Part shown: piece after piece, positions 59,331 through 64,000 of the stretch
How positions within the stretch are numbered: the stretch's first letter is position 1
How the letters are laid out: every line of letters begins with the position of its first letter
From: Methanobacteriota archaeon
Lineage (GTDB): Archaea; Thermoplasmatota; Thermoplasmata; UBA10834
Direction of reading: 5' to 3'
Assembly (NCBI GenBank): GCA_020725925.1
Contig: DYTN01000001.1
Location: forward strand, 140,116 to 204,115
DNA length: 64,000 nt
Made by a program: the position numbers and the translations under genes
Notes under the pieces: model-generated
Told to the model about the DNA's origin: nothing
The model's input: only the letters and a program-made list of their open reading frames with translations
Database searches by the model: none

Positions 59331-60023
59331 ATGCAGGTGAGAACAGCGAACCGCTCAGCGGCATCGGAAGGGCGTGAAGCTGCGAGAAGCGCGGTTCCAC
59401 GCTCGGACGATCCTCACAAAGAACGTTCCAAAAGCTACTTCGACAAGCTCGCGGAGAGATACGACCTCAGCTACGCGGGAAGGCACTCCGCGCATCTTGT
59501 TGAGGTCGTATTGACCTGGCTTTCGCAGGAATCGTTCGATTCCCTCCTGGATGTTGGCTGCGGAACCGGAAACCTCCTTGCAGCGATTTCGGAGACCGAT
59601 GAGACGGTCAGGCTATCAGGAATCGACATCTCTCTTGGAATGGTTTCCACGGCCAAGAGGAGACTCGATGGTATGGCCGATCTGAGGGTAGGCGATTCAG
59701 AGAAGCTGCCGTGGGCAGAGGGCGCGTTCGACGTTGTCGTCACGACGGATTCCTTCCATCACTATCCTCGCCCAGCCAGAGTCTTGAGTGAAATCAAGAG
59801 GGTCCTCAAGTCAAAGGGATTGCTGATCATAGCCGATCCATGGTGGCCAACGCCAATCAGGCAACTGGTGAATCTGTCCCTGCCCTTCGTGCGTCGCGGC
59901 GACGTGAGGGTCTATTCAGAGAAGGCCATCCAAAAGATGTTAGCGCAATCCGGTTTCAGCGTCATCAGGTGGGAAAGGGTAGGATACAGCGGGTACATCG
60001 TGACTGCGTCGGCTACCCAGTAG
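59331..60023 (+). CDS. class I SAM-dependent methyltransferase
   Basis: LLDVGCGTGNLLAAI motif I; start approximate. Confidence 0.88.
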   Translation: MQVRTANRSAASEGREAARSAVPRSDDPHKERSKSYFDKLAERYDLSYAGRHSAHLVEVVLTWLSQESFDSLLDVGCGTGNLLAAISETDETVRLSGIDISLGMVSTAKRRLDGMADLRVGDSEKLPWAEGAFDVVVTTDSFHHYPRPARVLSEIKRVLKSKGLLIIADPWWPTPIRQLVNLSLPFVRRGDVRVYSEKAIQKMLAQSGFSVIRWERVGYSGYIVTASATQ

Positions 60024-60144
60024 CTTCAGGTAGACGGTGGCGAGTGCCCTCGCCACGCCCGATACACTCAGAGAATTAACGCCGTTATGCTATTATACAG
60101 CTACGGACTGTGGTGCGGTGAAAGCAACGGTCGGAGGCGATCCG

Positions 60145-61149
60145 ATGAGCTTTGGGAACAACCAGGTCGAGGACATCAGAGGCGGCATAGCAGAGACGAT
60201 TGGAAACACGCCAGTTGTCAGGCTGACGAACATCGCCAGAGATGTGGATGCAGAGGTGCTTGCAAAGATTGAGTCCTTCAACCCAGGTGGAAGTGTCAAG
60301 GACCGAGTCGGGCTCGCGATGATAGAAGATGCTGAGTCAAGGGGTGTCCTGAAACCGGGCGGCACAATCGTTGAGGCCACTGCCGGAAACACTGGGCTGG
60401 GCCTTGCCGTTGCAGCGGCCTCGAGAGGATATCGCATGATATTCGTGGTCCCAGACAAGATGAGCCGGGAGAAGATAGATTTGCTGAAGGCGTATGGTGC
60501 GGAGGTGGTGCTCACGGCGACGGCAGTACCACCGAGCCATCCAGACTACTACGTCAACAGAGCGAAGGCGATCGCCAAGGATACCGCGAATTCGTTCGTT
60601 CCCGACCAGTTTTCCAATGCGGCCAACCCGGGCGCTCACTACAGGACGACGGGCCCCGAACTGTGGCGACAAACTGGAGGCAGATTGGACTTCTTCGTCG
60701 CGGGTATGGGAACAGGGGGAACCATCACCGGTGTCGCAAGGTTCCTGAAGGAGAGGGACGCACGAATCAAGGTCATCGGCGTCGACCCGCAAGGATCAGT
60801 ATACGCTGGGTTCAAGAATCAGGGGACAATCGGGATTGCTGCGCCTTACAAGGTCGAAGGAATAGGGGAGGAGTTCATCCCAAAGACCATGGACATGGAC
60901 CATGTGGACGAAATCATAACTGTGGCGGACGGGGACGCCTTCCACACAGCCCGGGCGTTGGCGAGGACCGAAGGCATCCTAGCTGGCGGGTCGAGTGGAG
61001 CAGCGGTCTTCGCTGCCTTGCAGGTCGCGCGTGGATTGGGGAGCAAAGGGAAGGGCAGGAGGGTTGTGGTCCTGCTTCCCGATACTGGGCGCAATTACCT
61101 GACGAAGATCTACTCTGACGATTGGATGAGAGGAAACGGCTTCATTTGA
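60145..61149 (+). CDS. cysK: cysteine synthase family PLP enzyme
   Basis: IGNTPVVRL, NPGGSVKDRVGLAMI (PLP lysine), TAGNTGLGLA. Confidence 0.94.
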   Translation: MSFGNNQVEDIRGGIAETIGNTPVVRLTNIARDVDAEVLAKIESFNPGGSVKDRVGLAMIEDAESRGVLKPGGTIVEATAGNTGLGLAVAAASRGYRMIFVVPDKMSREKIDLLKAYGAEVVLTATAVPPSHPDYYVNRAKAIAKDTANSFVPDQFSNAANPGAHYRTTGPELWRQTGGRLDFFVAGMGTGGTITGVARFLKERDARIKVIGVDPQGSVYAGFKNQGTIGIAAPYKVEGIGEEFIPKTMDMDHVDEIITVADGDAFHTARALARTEGILAGGSSGAAVFAALQVARGLGSKGKGRRVVVLLPDTGRNYLTKIYSDDWMRGNGFI

Positions 61150-61158
61150 GGTGTCTGA

Positions 61159-62301
61159 ATGAGATTCGCAACGAGGGCCATTCATGCTGGTCAGGAACCG
61201 GACAAGTCGACAGGCGCGGTCACTGTGCCCATCTTCCAGACATCGACCTATGCGCAAGATGACGTCGGGAAGACGAAAGGCTACGAATACTCCAGAACCG
61301 GCAATCCGACAAGGACAGCGCTCGAGACTGTCATTGCCAGTCTCGAGAACGGCAGACACGGCCTCGCATTCTCCTCTGGTATGAGTGCGGTGGATGGCGT
61401 TGTCCGACTTCTGGGCAAGGGCAATCACGTCGTCGTATCTGAGGGCGTCTACGGAGGCGTCTATCGGCTGTTCGCGAAGGTATTTGAGAAGTCCGGACTG
61501 GAGTTCTCCTTCGTGGACACGAGCGACCCTGACGGTATTGAGCGTGCTGTCAAGCCAAACACGAAGATGTTGTGGATTGAATCCCCCAGCAATCCGCTGC
61601 TCAAGTTGACTGATATCAGATCGGCCTCGAAGATGGCCAGGAGCAGGGGAATCCTCACGGTTGTGGACAACACATTCATGAGCCCCTACTTTCAGCGTCC
61701 TCTGGAGCTGGGCTGTGACATAGTCGTCCATAGCACCACGAAGTACCTCGGTGGTCACTCTGATGTCGTTGGTGGGGCTGTCGTCGCGAATGACGATGAG
61801 GTCAGTGAGCGGTTGAAGTTCATCCAGAATTCCGTGGGAGCCATTCCCGGGCCTTTCGACTGCTGGCTGGTTCTTCGAGGGATTAAGACGTTGGCGCTGA
61901 GGATGGAGCGCCACAACGTGAACGCTCAGGCCGTTGCGCAATTCCTGGAGAATCATCCCAAAGTCGAGCGAGTGCTCTATCCTGGGCTGAGATCGCACCC
62001 GCAGCATGATCTTGCGCAGCGCCAAATGACAGGGTTCGGCGGAATGGTCACATTCTGGCCGAAAGGAGGTGTCGGTGCATCGCGCACGATTCTTAAGGCC
62101 ACGAGACTGTTCATTCTTGCTGAGAGTCTCGGCGGCGTCGAGTCGCTGATATCGAGCCCCGCGGCCATGACTCATGCGTCAATTCCGACCGAGTCAAGAA
62201 TGAGAACTGGCATACGGGATGACCTCGTCCGACTCTCAGTCGGTGTGGAGGACGTGGAAGACCTCATAGAAGACCTCAGCCGGTCACTAGACGTGTCCTA
62301 G
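61159..62301 (+). CDS. cystathionine gamma-synthase/lyase family
   Basis: YEYSRTGNPTRTALE, FSSGMSAV, HSTTKYLGGHSDVVGG (PLP lysine). Confidence 0.94.
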   Translation: MRFATRAIHAGQEPDKSTGAVTVPIFQTSTYAQDDVGKTKGYEYSRTGNPTRTALETVIASLENGRHGLAFSSGMSAVDGVVRLLGKGNHVVVSEGVYGGVYRLFAKVFEKSGLEFSFVDTSDPDGIERAVKPNTKMLWIESPSNPLLKLTDIRSASKMARSRGILTVVDNTFMSPYFQRPLELGCDIVVHSTTKYLGGHSDVVGGAVVANDDEVSERLKFIQNSVGAIPGPFDCWLVLRGIKTLALRMERHNVNAQAVAQFLENHPKVERVLYPGLRSHPQHDLAQRQMTGFGGMVTFWPKGGVGASRTILKATRLFILAESLGGVESLISSPAAMTHASIPTESRMRTGIRDDLVRLSVGVEDVEDLIEDLSRSLDVS

Positions 62302-62702
62302 ATTCGCATAGATTTCCCGGGCAGACCCCCTCGATGGCATTCGCATCTTCACGCTTTCTTTAGGACCTAGCCCAGGACCGATTCGAAAGCCGCTCCACCA
62401 TCGTCCAATCCAACGGGAGCAATTGTCCAGTCCGGGTGTGCGAGACGTCCGCGCACACCCCGACTCTCCGTGTCAACCACTCGCCTAATAAGGACGACTC
62501 ATTCTCGGTCGACGAGATCCATGCAAGCTGGCTGTGCTTTGTGTTGACCGAAAGCCTTCATCGGTTCTTCTCGAAGGTGGTACCTTGCGCTTTCCAGTTG
62601 ACAATGATGGCATATCTATGTAACGCCGTTATACTTGTTGGACGCTTGAGCATCAGCGAAACGCGCGTCAGGACCAAATGCCCAAGGGATTGAGGGGAGG
62701 AG

Positions 62703-63941
62703 ATGTTTCTCAGGATAATCAGCAAGTCGTTCTCCAAGAGAAAGGGGAAGATGGCCATCGCAGTCGTCGCGGTCATGATGGGCGCTTCAATCACCTCCGC
62801 CCTCTTGACCGTCTCATTCGACATCAACGAGAAGATGAACTACGAGTTCAGGAGGTTCGGCGCGAACCTGCTGGTCGTGCCCAGCTCTGACACGATAGAC
62901 ATCGGGATTGGCGGATTCGGCTTTGGAGCTGTGACCGAACAGAAGTACATCAACGAGAGCGACCTCTACAAGATCAAGACCATCTACTGGGCGAAGAACG
63001 TCCTCGGCTATGCCCCGTTCCTCTACCAGGTCGTGACTGTCGGCTCCGGCAGCCTGGAACAGGCAGCGGTTCTCACGGGGACATGGTTCGAGAAGGATAC
63101 GACGCTCGACGACGGAACGGAGTTCCCGACGGGCGTGAAGATCATCAACACATGGTGGGAGGTTGAGGGCGGCTGGATTGACGATGAGAACGACACGACG
63201 GGCGCCCTGATAGGAGCGAACGTCGCAGACAAGCTCGGGCTGAAGGTAGGCGACCAGATGACGGTCAAGTACCGTCAGAGGCCCGATGACGCCACGAATG
63301 AAACTTCCTTCGAACTCACCGTGTTGGGAGTCGTATGCGGTGGCGGGCCCGAAGACGACCAGATATTCGTGACCCTGGACACTGCTCAGGGGCTGACGGG
63401 CCGGCAGGGAAGGGTTCACACGGTCCAGGTGAGTGCCCTTTGCACTGCCTGCCCAGTCGAGGAGTTCGCGGTTGAGATAGAGGAGAAGATACCGTACGTC
63501 GAGGCTCGGACGGTCAAGCAGCTTGCCAGCGCGGAGATGGTCGTGCTCGCCAAGATAGAGGGCATGATGCTCCTGATCTCGTTGGTTGCGCTGGTCGCGT
63601 CGGCGTTGGGGGTCGCCGCCGTCATGACCACTTCCGTGATCGAGAGGCGGAAGGAGATCGGGCTGATGAAGAGCATGGGTGCGGAGAACAAGCGGATAGC
63701 CTATCTGTTCCTGACCGAGGCGGCCGTCCTGGGCGCGATTGGCGGTGCCCTCGGATATGCGGTAGGACTTGTCCTTTCATACATCATTGGTCTGACAATC
63801 TTCGAGTCGCTCGTCTCGCCCAAGGTCATCGTCATACCGATGATCATCGGCATATCCCTGGGCGTGTCGCTTCTGGCCTCGTCGCTGCCTGTCAGGCGGG
63901 CCACCAAAATCGAACCCGTCGTCGTGCTGAGAGGTGAGTGA
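62703..63941 (+). CDS. FtsX/MacB-type ABC transporter permease
   Basis: N-terminal TM, periplasmic-like domain, C-terminal TMs with VIERRKEIGLMKSMGAENKRIAYLFLTEA. Confidence 0.92.
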   Translation: MFLRIISKSFSKRKGKMAIAVVAVMMGASITSALLTVSFDINEKMNYEFRRFGANLLVVPSSDTIDIGIGGFGFGAVTEQKYINESDLYKIKTIYWAKNVLGYAPFLYQVVTVGSGSLEQAAVLTGTWFEKDTTLDDGTEFPTGVKIINTWWEVEGGWIDDENDTTGALIGANVADKLGLKVGDQMTVKYRQRPDDATNETSFELTVLGVVCGGGPEDDQIFVTLDTAQGLTGRQGRVHTVQVSALCTACPVEEFAVEIEEKIPYVEARTVKQLASAEMVVLAKIEGMMLLISLVALVASALGVAAVMTTSVIERRKEIGLMKSMGAENKRIAYLFLTEAAVLGAIGGALGYAVGLVLSYIIGLTIFESLVSPKVIVIPMIIGISLGVSLLASSLPVRRATKIEPVVVLRGE

Positions 63942-63942
63942 G

Positions 63943-64000
63943 ATGGGCGGGACGATCGTGAGGGCCGAGGGCCTTTCGAAGTTCTACGAACCTGATACAT
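63943..64000 (+). CDS. ABC transporter ATP-binding protein (truncated by window end)
   Basis: MGGTIVRAEGLSKFYEPDT..., coupled to the permease. Confidence 0.75.
   Translation, partial: MGGTIVRAEGLSKFYEPDT

Overview
64 kb of a fairly GC-rich archaeal chromosome, probably Thermoplasmatota/Euryarchaeota. This is inferred from protein content (L7Ae/S28e/L24e/S6e, aIF5B, aIF2-gamma, archaeal Sm, CDP-archaeol synthase, type-4 UDG, RbkR-type riboflavin kinase), not from a database search. Main blocks: (i) DUF47 + PiT phosphate uptake; (ii) smc-scpA-scpB operon; (iii) surface-glycan sugar cluster (glycosyltransferases, Gfo/Idh oxidoreductase, DegT aminotransferase, hexapeptide acyltransferase, GalU, UDP-sugar dehydrogenase); (iv) clostripain-like protease, UDG, PyrE, CarS, XPD/DinG helicase; (v) histidine kinase, EamA transporter, radical SAM/B12 protein, M20 peptidase, PEP synthase; (vi) three tandem saccharopine-dehydrogenase-like paralogs and a RACo-like ASKHA/2Fe-2S protein; (vii) translation cluster L7Ae-S28e-L24e-Ndk // aIF5B-S6e-aIF2gamma, interrupted by a ~3.8 kb insert; (viii) copper module (CopA, SHOCT protein, small Cys/His-rich protein, divergent Lrp-TRASH regulator); (ix) cysteine synthase + cystathionine gamma-synthase/lyase and an FtsX-type exporter. 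No rRNA, intact tRNA or CRISPR array was found. Most interesting: the insert in the translation operon, bounded by duplicated tRNA-3'-end-like structured elements and carrying paralogous propeller-repeat proteins with PEFG-type C-termini; a box C/D (K-turn)-like hairpin in front of the L7Ae ribosome-binding site; a TPP-riboswitch-like sequence beside a thiamine-binding-family gene; and an inverted repeat at the copper-regulator promoter. All coordinates and motif matches were read by eye.
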